NCBI GenBank assembly: GCA_000402755.1
Contig: AQSD01000007.1
Coordinates: 1 to 47,758 of the forward strand
Origin: Fidelibacterota bacterium SCGC AAA160-B08
Lineage (GTDB): Bacteria > Fidelibacterota > Marinisomatia > Marinisomatales > Marinisomataceae
Length of the DNA stretch: 47,758 bases
Reading direction: 5' to 3'
Made by a program: the position numbers and the translations under genes. The notes under the pieces are model-generated. The model was not told where the DNA came from. It worked only from the letters and a program-made list of their open reading frames with translations, and searched no databases. Each line of letters begins with the position of its first letter. The first letter of the stretch is position 1. Of this stretch, positions 8,989 through 17,704 are shown one piece after another.

Positions 8989-10167
8989 ATTTTATATTCT
9001 ACTACCATCTTTATGCTTCTCCCTGGTTCAGGGTAGCCTAGGGTAGATTCAAATGCTTTATCAAGAATATTGTCAATCACTAAGCTTGCTTTTAAATCAT
9101 TGAAATCTTTAGATACGCTCAAGTCTAAGATCCCATAACCATCTCCATCTGTTTGAGGGCTCCAATCAGAGCCATATTGCAGAATACGTTTCCCTGTATA
9201 TTTATAATTAAATACTATATTCATATCCTGATTCAAATTATGAGCTAAAAATACATTTGCTGAATATTCTGGAACATATAGTAATTTCTTTTTTAAATCA
9301 TCATCTTCACTATCATATATATTGTATGATACCTGTAATTGACTATTTGAAAATTCTTTAAGATAGTTAATATTATATGTTGTTCGTGATGCAGAAGAGA
9401 CATTGATTGGTTGGTATTTATATGATGCATCAGGTTGCCATAAGATTAGATTTTCATAATCTTTCATAGTTGCAGTTACAGTAACTTTTCCAAAAGTAGA
9501 GTTACTCGTCATATTAAAAGATAGATAATCACTTTCCTCTGGTTTCAAGTCTGGATTTCCAGCACTGTATAATCCATCAGGCCAATATAAGTCATTCATA
9601 GTTGGAAATTGAAAAGATGAACCTATATCTAATCCAAAGTCAAAATAAGATTGGTCATCTTTTATTAGCTGATCGATTGATTCGAAGCTAACATTATAGG
9701 TTAATTTATCATTTTCAGATTGCTTATCATATCGCATCGATGGAGATATTTTAAAATCTTTATCATTATTAAGATAGTTCAATAGAAATGACATAGAACT
9801 AGAATTAATCTCTTGATTACTTAAGTCAGTACTACTAATTCTGTCAGATTTTTGTTGAGCTGATAGTTTATAATTTAATATAGTATTTAATTGTTTTTTG
9901 AAGTCAACTCCCATTGATGATAACTCTAAATCATGTTCACTAAATATTGGGTAAGATTCATCGGGATCATCAAATACTTGATTGCTAGTTGAGCGATTAA
10001 TATAAAATTTTAGAGAGCTATCTACAAAAAATTTTATAAATGAAAGCGCATATAGTTCATATTCATCAGTTCTTGTTGCAAGTTTAGATGGAAAGCTGGT
10101 ACTGCCTGCAGCTCCTCTAGTATTTGTTGTTGTTAAAGAATTGATATTAATAATTAAATCTTCTCTA
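8985..10167 (-). CDS. TonB-dependent receptor, C-terminal two thirds (BtuB-like), broken at 10168
   Basis: About 393 residues of the barrel of a TonB-dependent outer-membrane receptor. The sequence has FQFPTMNDLYWPDG...GNPDLKPEESDY, the signature mid-barrel block, and a C-terminus with 'NILDKAFESTLGYPEPGRSI' and the last strand KMVVEYKI. These blocks are most like cobalamin (BtuB) and related receptors. The open frame continues to a TTG at 10202, but its first 12 codons are only the antisense of the neighbouring secreted protein gene. The signal peptide, TonB box, plug and first strands are missing. The break coincides exactly with the inverted-repeat junction, so the truncation is probably an artefact or a rearrangement rather than normal decay. 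Confidence 0.88.
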
Positions 10168-10168
10168 A
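10167..10168. other. Rearrangement or chimera junction
   Basis: Left of 10168 is the interior of a TonB-dependent receptor on the minus strand; right of it is the interior (codon 52 onward) of a secreted protein on the plus strand. The true upstream sequence of the second gene is found inverted at 95-245. Two genes broken at one base, plus a 94-base perfect inverted match to the window's own left end, mark a join that is not the ancestral gene order. Confidence 0.9.
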
Positions 10169-10261
10169 CAAGAAAATGAAAGCTGATACTAGAAGAGATC
10201 AAAGGCCTGATTTAAGAGGTATGCGTGAATATCTGATGACTTATGATCTTAGCACTCAGGA
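10168..10261. repeat. Inverted repeat, right copy (matches 1-94)
   Basis: This is the exact reverse complement of bases 1-94. Identity starts abruptly at 10168; 10167 and 10165 already mismatch. It encodes the stretch from the internal residues K-K-M-K-A-D to S-T-Q-D of the secreted protein on the plus strand. Confidence 0.97.
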
Positions 10262-13200
10262 TATACCAAAAGAAAGATTAATCGATGGTATGTCTGTTGC
10301 AGACAATAAAATAAATAGTTCTCGATATTCTGATAGACTAACTGAAGTTAACTGGGAAGAAAGAGGGCCAAATAATATCGGTGGAAGAACCCGCGCTTTA
10401 TTAATTGATCCATCCAACTCAAATAAGCTATGGGGAGCTGGGGTATCTGGCGGTCTATGGTATAATAATGATATTACTTCCGAAACAGAAGATTGGAATC
10501 TTGTAGATGCTACATGGGGAAGTCTTGCTGTATCGTCTATTGCGTCTGATCCAAATGATACTAATATAATGTATGTTGGTACTGGAGAAAGAATGGGTAA
10601 CTATACTTCAGAGGGATCAAATTGGTATAGCCCTGGAGTAAGTAAAGGATTAGGGATATGGAAAACAACTGATGGTGGTGCAACATGGGCACAGCTACCA
10701 GATTGTCTTTATTTTTCTTTTGTGAATGATATTGTTGTAAGAAATGAGAGTGGTACAAGTGTTATATATGCCGGTGTTGGAGGAAATGAATTTGAAGGCT
10801 CATATGTTGGTAGAGAATTTACTGGAGTATGGAAGTCAGCTGATGGTGGAGTTAATTGGTCTAGAGCTTTCGATGGTACCGATGCACAAGAAACAACTGG
10901 ATATAAAGAATTTAGTAGTTTAGATATTGACAGTAATAATAGAATTTGGGCTGGAACCCGAATGAATTCTTACTGGTCTGGGGGTGGAGAGATCTTTTAT
11001 TCTGATGATGGAGCTACATGGACAGAAGCTAATTGGAGATCTTCTATAGTTGGAACACCTAACAGAGTGATCATTTCAGCTGCAGTATCAGATCCAAACT
11101 ATGTTTATGCCTTAATCTCAAACAATGAAACTAATAAAGCAAATTGGGTTGCTAAGAGCACTGATAATGGAGCAACTTGGACAGAATTAACTGTACCTAC
11201 AGACGCAAATGGGAATCCTTTAGGAGATGCTAATGGTCAAGCGGGATATAGTATGAGTTTTGCTGTAGATCCTACCAATCCTAATGTTTTATATGCTGGA
11301 GAATTAGATGTATTTAAATCTTCAGATGGAGGTGTTTCATGGACTCAACTTACTGATTCAGGTGGATCAACTTATCAGAACATGCATGTCGATCAACATA
11401 ATTATGAATTTATAGATGGAAATAAAGTTATTTTCTCAAATGATGGTGGAATATTTTATACTGGTAATGGCGGAGTACAAGTTTCAGATAGAAATGAAGG
11501 GTTTAATGTTAGTCAATTCTATAGTATAGCATTGCATCCAGACACTAATAGTAAATATGTTATTGGTGGTACACAAGATAATGGATCATGGAAAGTTGAC
11601 GGATCAACTCTATCAAATGGTACACAAATGACTGGTGGAGATGGAGGTTTTTCTCATATCGACCAACAAGATCCAAATTATCAATTTGTTGGAAGCAATT
11701 ATAATACTATTTATAGATCTACCAATGGTGGCCAAAGTTGGAGTTTATATTCAAGATACCAAGTTGGTGGTGCTGATACGGGAACATTAATTAACCCTAC
11801 CGGTATTGATGATGGTACAAAAACTCTTTATGCCAATGTAGACAATACTACAATTTTAAGATTAGTCGACTACACACAACTTGCAACAACATCTACTATG
11901 AGTATTAATTTAGGTTCGCAAGCTTCTTTTTTCAAAGCATCTCCTTATACTGACGATGTAATGTATATTGGTACAACAGGTGGTAGAATATTTAAGGTTA
12001 CTGACGCCTCTACTTCTAGCTTTACCGCTACAGATATTACAGGCTCTAACATGGCTGGTTATATATCATCTATTGATATCGGAGCATCTGATAATCAAAT
12101 ATTAGCTACTGTATCTAATTATGGAGCTACATCAGTTTTTGAAACATATGGTGGTGGTGGTGCTAATGCTTGGAATAATATTGAAGGAGATTTACCAGAT
12201 ATTCCAGTTCGAGGCGGCCTTTATAATAAGGATAACTATAATCAAGTTATTGTTGCAACAGACTTAGGAACATGGACCTCTGATGACGTTTCTACATCTT
12301 CTCCTACATGGAACCCATCAAATGATGGTTTGGCAAAGGTAAGAGTTGATATGTTAGCTATAAGATCATCAGATGGATCTATAGCAGCAGGTACTCATGG
12401 AAGAGGTTTATTTTATTCGCCTGGATTTACATCAACAGCTCCATTAAATGCAGCATTTACTCCAGATAAAACTTCAGGTATCTTTCCACTAACTATTCAG
12501 TTTAGTGATAGGTCTACTGGCTCTCCAGCATCATGGTCTTGGAATTTTGGAGATGGAACAACTAGTACAGATCAATCGCCATCGCATATTTATACTGCTT
12601 CAGGAAAATATAATGTTTCCTTAAGTGTTTCTGATGGAACAAGCACTGATAGTGTTACAAAAAATGAAATTGTATGGGCAACAGCTCAACAAGATATTCT
12701 TTGGGAAGAAGGTTTTGAAACGAATCCATATTTTTGGGCTGATGGTAGGCGAGATGTCCATGCATTTGGTTCAATAAATGCTAATGGAGATGCTGACGAC
12801 TTTTCATGGTGGTATTATACCGCTGGTTATGGCGCAGCAGATAATAGTCATTGGATGGCTGGCTTAGGTATGGCCGGAGCGGGAAATGCTGATGATTGGT
12901 TATTAGGTCCAATGCTTTGGTTAAGACCGGGAACTGACAATATTTTAAGTTTTTATTCTAATATGAATGGAGGATCAGAAGACTATGATCTCTTATTATC
13001 TCCAACTGGAGGTAATGCAATTGCAGACTTTACCGTAACGCTGGCTGATATTGATGGAGAAAGTACAGCAAGTTGGACACAACAAACTTATGATTTAACA
13101 GCATATGCTGGAACAAATGTTAGGATTGCAGTCCATGTTAAAACTGCTAGTCAACAATATGCTTTCTGGGATAATTTTAAACTCACAGCTGGACAATTAG

Positions 13201-14795
13201 ATCCATCTGGTGCACCACTTGCTCCGCAAGGAGTATCTGCTGAAGCAGAGCTAGTTTATGATGCAGCAAATGACTCATGGGATCCTAGTGATGATGGTGT
13301 AGCTATTTTTTGGAATAGAAACGGTGAATCAGACTTTGCTTCTTATAATGTATATGGTAGTTTAACAGATAATTTTACGCCAGGAAGTAGCAATCTTTTA
13401 GGACAAGGAACACTTGGAAACATTGATTCTGAGCATTTTGAACCTTCTACCTCAACTACTCCATGGCCTGACACAACATTTGTGTTTAGACAAACTTTTG
13501 GAGTGGATTCATTATTACATGATGGATTAACTCAAGGCGACCAATGGTACTATAAAGTGGGAGCTGTTGACAATGATGGAAATGAAACAATTTCTGATCA
13601 GGTTAGTTATCTATTAGATAGCGTAGGCCCTACTGCTGGAACCTTTACTATTAATGACATTCAAGATAATACATACTTACGCTCTACCTCTGAGGTTACA
13701 GTTACTCCCGCTGATTGGTCAGACAATACAGGTCTTAGCTATTATGCTATGGGAATTGGATCAAGTGGCGATGATACTTCTGCTGATATTGTTGCATATC
13801 AGAATGTAGGTACTACTACCCTAGCGTTGACTGGACTATCTCTAGATGACTACACTACTCACTATATAAAATTATATGCAGTTGATGGCGCTGGAAACCT
13901 TTCTACGCTTGTGATAAATAGCTTTATGACTTATAATACTTTATTAGGAGACTATGATACAGATTGGGATGTAGATGTTGAAGATCTAAACTCCTTTGTA
14001 AATGCATGGCCAAATTCTGGCGTAAATACAGCTGTTGATCTTGGTCCTGCGACTGGAACTAGTCCTTACTTGACTCCAAGTCTTGATAACTTAAATGATA
14101 TTAATGACGTAAGTGTCTTTACTAGAAATTGGCAGTGGACTAAAGCTCAAGGAAAAACTTCCGAATCTCAAGAACAGCAAAAGTTAAATCCAATTGACTT
14201 TCCTGCAGAATTATTTGGTAATCAAATTAAGATTACCCTTCCAGACAATATTACTGCTGGACGATTTGAAATTATAAATGAAGGTAATTTATACCAATTC
14301 TCTGTAGCAAAAAATAATCAGAGTATGATTATATTAGAAAATAATGACAGTCTTGAAGAAGCCTATGAGTTTGAATTTGGTAGACTCTCTAAAGATGAAA
14401 AAGAATTATTTATCTACATTGATGGTGATGTACTTACATCTGAAATTGAAGTCAGTTATCAATTATTCTCCAAAGATGGAGCAGCTGGTAACGGTATAAT
14501 GGAACTTGGTAATCCAGATGAATTTAAACTTTATCAAAACTATCCAAATCCATTTAGTAGTCAGACAACCTTCCAGTATGATGTAGCCGAAGCAACTTCT
14601 GTTAAGATTTACATTTACAATACGCTAGGACAATTAGTGAAAACAATTGATCAAGGCGAGAATAGTGTAGGAACTCATACAGTAGAGTGGGATGGTAAGA
14701 ATGACGATGGCGATACATTGAGTAGCGGTGTATACTTCTATCAGCTTCGTACCAAAGATTTTAATAAGACCATGAAAATGTTACTTGTTAAATAA
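10176..14795 (+). CDS. Multidomain T9SS-secreted protein: BNR propeller, PKD, cleaved-adhesin, dockerin-like, sorting domain (5' truncated)
   Basis: 1539 codons from an internal Met; the real start and signal peptide lie inverted at 245-95. Domains in order: sortilin/BNR-type propeller (about 40-750) with at least six Asp-boxes such as TTDGGATW, SADGGVNW, SSDGGVSW and STNGGQSW; PKD (757-835, WSWNFGDGTTSTDQSP); a cleaved-adhesin/MAM-like jelly roll (841-1008); Fn3-like segments (1010-1240); a dockerin-like pair of calcium loops (near 1257-1325: GDYDTDWDVDVEDLNSF and LNDINDVSVFTRNW); and a type IX sorting domain (1444-1539) with 'FKLYQNYPNPFSSQTTF' and a final SGVYFYQLRTKDFNKTMKML. Without a Sec signal the frame as shown could not be exported. 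With it, it would be a cell-surface or released protein. The substrate is unknown; BNR propellers occur in sialidases and in many binding proteins. Confidence 0.9.
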   Translation: MKADTRRDQRPDLRGMREYLMTYDLSTQDIPKERLIDGMSVADNKINSSRYSDRLTEVNWEERGPNNIGGRTRALLIDPSNSNKLWGAGVSGGLWYNNDITSETEDWNLVDATWGSLAVSSIASDPNDTNIMYVGTGERMGNYTSEGSNWYSPGVSKGLGIWKTTDGGATWAQLPDCLYFSFVNDIVVRNESGTSVIYAGVGGNEFEGSYVGREFTGVWKSADGGVNWSRAFDGTDAQETTGYKEFSSLDIDSNNRIWAGTRMNSYWSGGGEIFYSDDGATWTEANWRSSIVGTPNRVIISAAVSDPNYVYALISNNETNKANWVAKSTDNGATWTELTVPTDANGNPLGDANGQAGYSMSFAVDPTNPNVLYAGELDVFKSSDGGVSWTQLTDSGGSTYQNMHVDQHNYEFIDGNKVIFSNDGGIFYTGNGGVQVSDRNEGFNVSQFYSIALHPDTNSKYVIGGTQDNGSWKVDGSTLSNGTQMTGGDGGFSHIDQQDPNYQFVGSNYNTIYRSTNGGQSWSLYSRYQVGGADTGTLINPTGIDDGTKTLYANVDNTTILRLVDYTQLATTSTMSINLGSQASFFKASPYTDDVMYIGTTGGRIFKVTDASTSSFTATDITGSNMAGYISSIDIGASDNQILATVSNYGATSVFETYGGGGANAWNNIEGDLPDIPVRGGLYNKDNYNQVIVATDLGTWTSDDVSTSSPTWNPSNDGLAKVRVDMLAIRSSDGSIAAGTHGRGLFYSPGFTSTAPLNAAFTPDKTSGIFPLTIQFSDRSTGSPASWSWNFGDGTTSTDQSPSHIYTASGKYNVSLSVSDGTSTDSVTKNEIVWATAQQDILWEEGFETNPYFWADGRRDVHAFGSINANGDADDFSWWYYTAGYGAADNSHWMAGLGMAGAGNADDWLLGPMLWLRPGTDNILSFYSNMNGGSEDYDLLLSPTGGNAIADFTVTLADIDGESTASWTQQTYDLTAYAGTNVRIAVHVKTASQQYAFWDNFKLTAGQLDPSGAPLAPQGVSAEAELVYDAANDSWDPSDDGVAIFWNRNGESDFASYNVYGSLTDNFTPGSSNLLGQGTLGNIDSEHFEPSTSTTPWPDTTFVFRQTFGVDSLLHDGLTQGDQWYYKVGAVDNDGNETISDQVSYLLDSVGPTAGTFTINDIQDNTYLRSTSEVTVTPADWSDNTGLSYYAMGIGSSGDDTSADIVAYQNVGTTTLALTGLSLDDYTTHYIKLYAVDGAGNLSTLVINSFMTYNTLLGDYDTDWDVDVEDLNSFVNAWPNSGVNTAVDLGPATGTSPYLTPSLDNLNDINDVSVFTRNWQWTKAQGKTSESQEQQKLNPIDFPAELFGNQIKITLPDNITAGRFEIINEGNLYQFSVAKNNQSMIILENNDSLEEAYEFEFGRLSKDEKELFIYIDGDVLTSEIEVSYQLFSKDGAAGNGIMELGNPDEFKLYQNYPNPFSSQTTFQYDVAEATSVKIYIYNTLGQLVKTIDQGENSVGTHTVEWDGKNDDGDTLSSGVYFYQLRTKDFNKTMKMLLVK

Positions 14796-14833
14796 GTATT
14801 AGATAGAAATCTCAATAAATGAAGTGTCTATTA

Positions 14834-15805
14834 TTAAACTAATTTAGTTTGATATAAATCATGTAGCCTAATTAAGCCTAAACACTCTTTAGATTCATTC
14901 ACTACAGGTAGTACAGAAATTTGTGAATCACGATCTTCCATCAGTTTCATAGCATCATGAATGGATAAGGCTGGAGAAACCGAAATAGGACTTCTATTGA
15001 TAAAATTTCCCATAGTATCTGATAAAGATTTATTTGATGCAATAGCCTTTCTTAAATCTCCCTCTGTTACAATCCCTACTAATTCTTTATTATTTATAAT
15101 CAATGCTGCTCCTAAGGGCTTTGTAGTCATCGCAGATGCAATATCTCCTAAAGAACTATCTTCATCAATGATAGCAACATCATCTAAAGCATGGATTAAA
15201 TGATTTACAGTTAGTCCTAATTGTTTTCCTAGTTCTCCCCCAGGATGATATCGAGCAAAATCCTGTTCATTAAATCCTCTTTTTACCATTAATACTGATG
15301 CCAAAGCATCTCCAATGGCTAGCGCAGCTAAAGCGCTTGTAGTAGGAACAATACCAAGTGGATCAATTTCACTTTCAATAGTTCCATTTAATACGATATC
15401 TACATTTTTTGCCATATAAGAATCCATATTCCCTACCAATGCGATTAGGGGTGATTGGAATTCACGTAAAATTGGAATTAATCGTACTAATTCTTCTGTG
15501 TTTCCACTCTTTGATATAAGAAGCGTCGGATCTCCTGGATTATAAATACCTAAGTCTCCATGTAATGCTTCTGCCGCATGCACAAACACACTTTTTGTTC
15601 CCGTGCTACATAAAGTAGCAACAATTTTTTGTCCAATCAGTCCAGATTTTCCTAATCCACAGATTACCAGCTTACCATTATTTTTTATAATGAGTTCTGA
15701 AGCTTTTACAACATCTTGATCGATTTGTTTTGCAACATTATTTAACTGGCGCGATCCATTTTCAAGAATTGCTTGAGCTAAACCATTTATTTTACTTTTA
15801 TCCAT
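14834..15805 (-). CDS. kdsD: KpsF/GutQ-type sugar-phosphate isomerase (D-arabinose 5-phosphate isomerase)
   Basis: A 323-residue protein with an N-terminal SIS domain (about 35-170) and two C-terminal CBS domains (about 205-323). This is the KdsD/KpsF layout that makes arabinose 5-phosphate for Kdo and lipopolysaccharide. The SIS motifs are VICGLGKSGLIGQKIVATLCSTGTKSVF (about residues 47-74; key parts GLGKSG and CSTG), HGDLGI and ISKSGNTEEL. The catalytic-region sequence VPTTSALAALAIGDAL is present. The start at 15805 is the only nearby ATG in frame. It converges on the large secreted protein gene, with only 38 bases between the stops. Its family is a strong call; the exact sugar is inferred. 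Confidence 0.93.
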   Translation of the reverse strand: MDKSKINGLAQAILENGSRQLNNVAKQIDQDVVKASELIIKNNGKLVICGLGKSGLIGQKIVATLCSTGTKSVFVHAAEALHGDLGIYNPGDPTLLISKSGNTEELVRLIPILREFQSPLIALVGNMDSYMAKNVDIVLNGTIESEIDPLGIVPTTSALAALAIGDALASVLMVKRGFNEQDFARYHPGGELGKQLGLTVNHLIHALDDVAIIDEDSSLGDIASAMTTKPLGAALIINNKELVGIVTEGDLRKAIASNKSLSDTMGNFINRSPISVSPALSIHDAMKLMEDRDSQISVLPVVNESKECLGLIRLHDLYQTKLV

Positions 15806-15867
15806 ATATGAATGAATATAATTAGTTTTGGTGGAATTATGACTGATAAATTTGTAGAATCATCTCA

Positions 15868-16623
15868 ATGAATATTTATATAACAGGCGCAAGTAGTGGA
15901 ATCGGAGAATATGTTTCTTACGAATATGCTAAAAAAGGCAATCATCTGGCATTATGTGCAAGAAGAAAAGAGAAATTAGAAGATATTGCTAAAAAATGTC
16001 GTGAAATGGGCGCTGAAGTTACAACCTACTCTGTTGATGTTACAGATCAACATTCTACTAAAGAATCAATAGATGACTTTTTATCAAAGATTACTAAAAT
16101 TGATTTAGTCATTGCAAATGCAGGTCGTGGAGATTTAGATGCCCTTCATAAGGGCGATCCAACATTAATTAACGAAGTAATAAAGGTAAATGTTATTGGA
16201 GTTCAGAATACCATAGTTCCATTTATTCCAGTAATGCTTAAACAAAACAGTGGTCATATTGCTTTAGTAGGATCCGTTGCTAGTCATATCGCATGGGTTG
16301 GTGGTGGAGCATATGCAGCATCAAAATTTGCTGTAAGAGCTTTAAGTGAAAGTTGGAGAAAAACGTTACCAACCTCGATAGATGTAAGTCTTATTTGCCC
16401 AGGTTTTGTTAAGAGCGAGATGACAGATCCGGTAGAATGGACTCCGTTTATGATTGAAACAGATGTTGCTGCAAAGAAAATTGTAAATGCACTAAACAAA
16501 AAGAAGAAGATGTTTATTTTCCCATGGCAATGGCGTATTGTGATTGCATTTAAAAGTATTCTAGATATAGTGATGACAAATGCTGCTAGAAAAATGCATA
16601 AAAAACAGATGCAAAAAAACTAA
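15868..16623 (+). CDS. Short-chain dehydrogenase/reductase (SDR)
   Basis: A 251-residue classical SDR. The cofactor motif TGASSGIG is at residues 6-13, NAG is in 'LVIANAGRG', the catalytic Ser is in GSVASH, and YAASK is near 149-153. An Arg-Arg pair after strand 2 (ALCARRKEK) points to NADPH. The C-terminal 60 residues are basic with a hydrophobic stretch (WRIVIAFKSILDIVMT), suggesting membrane association. The substrate is unknown. It is divergent from kdsD with 62 bases between starts. Its TAA stop shares two bases with the stop of the convergent EamA gene. Confidence 0.9.
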   Translation: MNIYITGASSGIGEYVSYEYAKKGNHLALCARRKEKLEDIAKKCREMGAEVTTYSVDVTDQHSTKESIDDFLSKITKIDLVIANAGRGDLDALHKGDPTLINEVIKVNVIGVQNTIVPFIPVMLKQNSGHIALVGSVASHIAWVGGGAYAASKFAVRALSESWRKTLPTSIDVSLICPGFVKSEMTDPVEWTPFMIETDVAAKKIVNALNKKKKMFIFPWQWRIVIAFKSILDIVMTNAARKMHKKQMQKN

Positions 16624-17450
16624 GTAAGTCTGTAAGCGAAATAAAAACAGACAGTTCCAGGTAAAAATAATAGCCAATTAATTGATTCTCCAAAGATTAA
16701 TATAGAATTAAAAATTGCAATTGGGATTATTAGATTGTTTGATACTGCAAGCCTATATGAACTCACTTTAGTTGCTCCAATATTCCACAATAAAAAACCA
16801 ATCCCGGTAGAGCATAGTCCTAAAAATAAAAGAGCAAATAAGTTAGTATCTGTTAGATTAATAACATTATCTGATATTGAAAGATAGAATACAGACGTTA
16901 TAATTGTAGCCCCAAAAAATAGTTGAGAAAAATTACTAACAATGTCTGTATCAATATTCTTAGTATTCCATTCCTTAAACCATACTTGTCCCCAAGCAAA
17001 TACAAAGTTAGCACATTGAATGAGCATGAATCCGTGCCAATAATCAATTGGATTTGCAACATTGTATCTCATAAAGTATGAACCTAAGATAACTAAAGAG
17101 ATTGCTAAAAATTCTTTTGATGTAATAGTATTTTTAAAAAAATATTTATCAGCAATAGATACAAAAATCGGAGTTGTAATAGTAAAAGTTGCAATTAGAT
17201 AAGCTGGTAAATACTGATAAGATTGAATATAAAAAATATACATCAATCCAAATTGGATTGCTCCTATAGCAACCAGATTAATATCCCATTTAAATTTTTT
17301 GAATTGATATGCCGATATAGAGGCAAAGAAAACAAATGCAATCAAGTTTCTTGCATAACTAATAAAAAAAGAGTCTATTCCCGATAGACCATATTTAATA
17401 ATTCCAAATGAAAAAGACCAAAGCAATGATACTAAGACTAAATACTTCAA
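16620..17450 (-). CDS. EamA/DMT-family transporter
   Basis: A 276-residue integral inner-membrane protein with about ten hydrophobic helices in two EamA repeats. The second repeat includes LFALLFLGLCSTGIGFLLW, typical of drug/metabolite transporters. The start is TTG at 17450, supported by an AAGGA Shine-Dalgarno 6-7 bases upstream; no in-frame ATG lies near the N-terminus and the first helix (YLVLVSLLWSFSFG) would otherwise be lost. It follows the pterin dehydratase gene by two bases. The solute is unknown. Confidence 0.87.
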   Translation of the reverse strand: MKYLVLVSLLWSFSFGIIKYGLSGIDSFFISYARNLIAFVFFASISAYQFKKFKWDINLVAIGAIQFGLMYIFYIQSYQYLPAYLIATFTITTPIFVSIADKYFFKNTITSKEFLAISLVILGSYFMRYNVANPIDYWHGFMLIQCANFVFAWGQVWFKEWNTKNIDTDIVSNFSQLFFGATIITSVFYLSISDNVINLTDTNLFALLFLGLCSTGIGFLLWNIGATKVSSYRLAVSNNLIIPIAIFNSILIFGESINWLLFLPGTVCFYFAYRLT

Positions 17451-17452
17451 TA

Positions 17453-17704
17453 CTAATCCTTGAAGTGCTGATCACATAATTTAGCTAATGCTATATCTTT
17501 ATCTGTGACATCGCCACTATCATGCGTTGTGAGCGCTACATGGACCTTACACCAACTTAATGTCATGTCTGGATGATGATTTACTTCTTCGGCTAAAGAA
17601 GCGATCTTACTCAGAAAATTTACACCTGATAAATATGATGAAAATTCAAATGTTCTTGAAATAGTATTATTCTCATATTCCCAATTGTCTAGATCTTTAA
17701 ACAT
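17453..17704 (-). CDS. phhB: Pterin-4a-carbinolamine dehydratase
   Basis: An 83-residue PCD/DCoH-family protein, which dehydrates 4a-hydroxytetrahydropterin. The family signature is present: E-x-x-N-H-H-P-D, then W eight residues beyond the first His region and 'VHVALTTHDSGDVTDKDI'. ATG at 17704 overlaps the last base of the upstream transporter stop; an open frame extends to 17749 but lies within that transporter gene. No aromatic amino-acid hydroxylase or molybdopterin gene is nearby, so its pathway partner is not visible here. Confidence 0.92.
   Translation of the reverse strand: MFKDLDNWEYENNTISRTFEFSSYLSGVNFLSKIASLAEEVNHHPDMTLSWCKVHVALTTHDSGDVTDKDIALAKLCDQHFKD

Noticed and set aside
10176..10202. 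ATG at 10176 as a genuine start, and TTG at 10202 as the start of the receptor
   Set aside because: Both arise only from the junction. The first is Met54 of the intact protein encoded at 245 leftward; the second gives 12 residues that are antisense of that gene.
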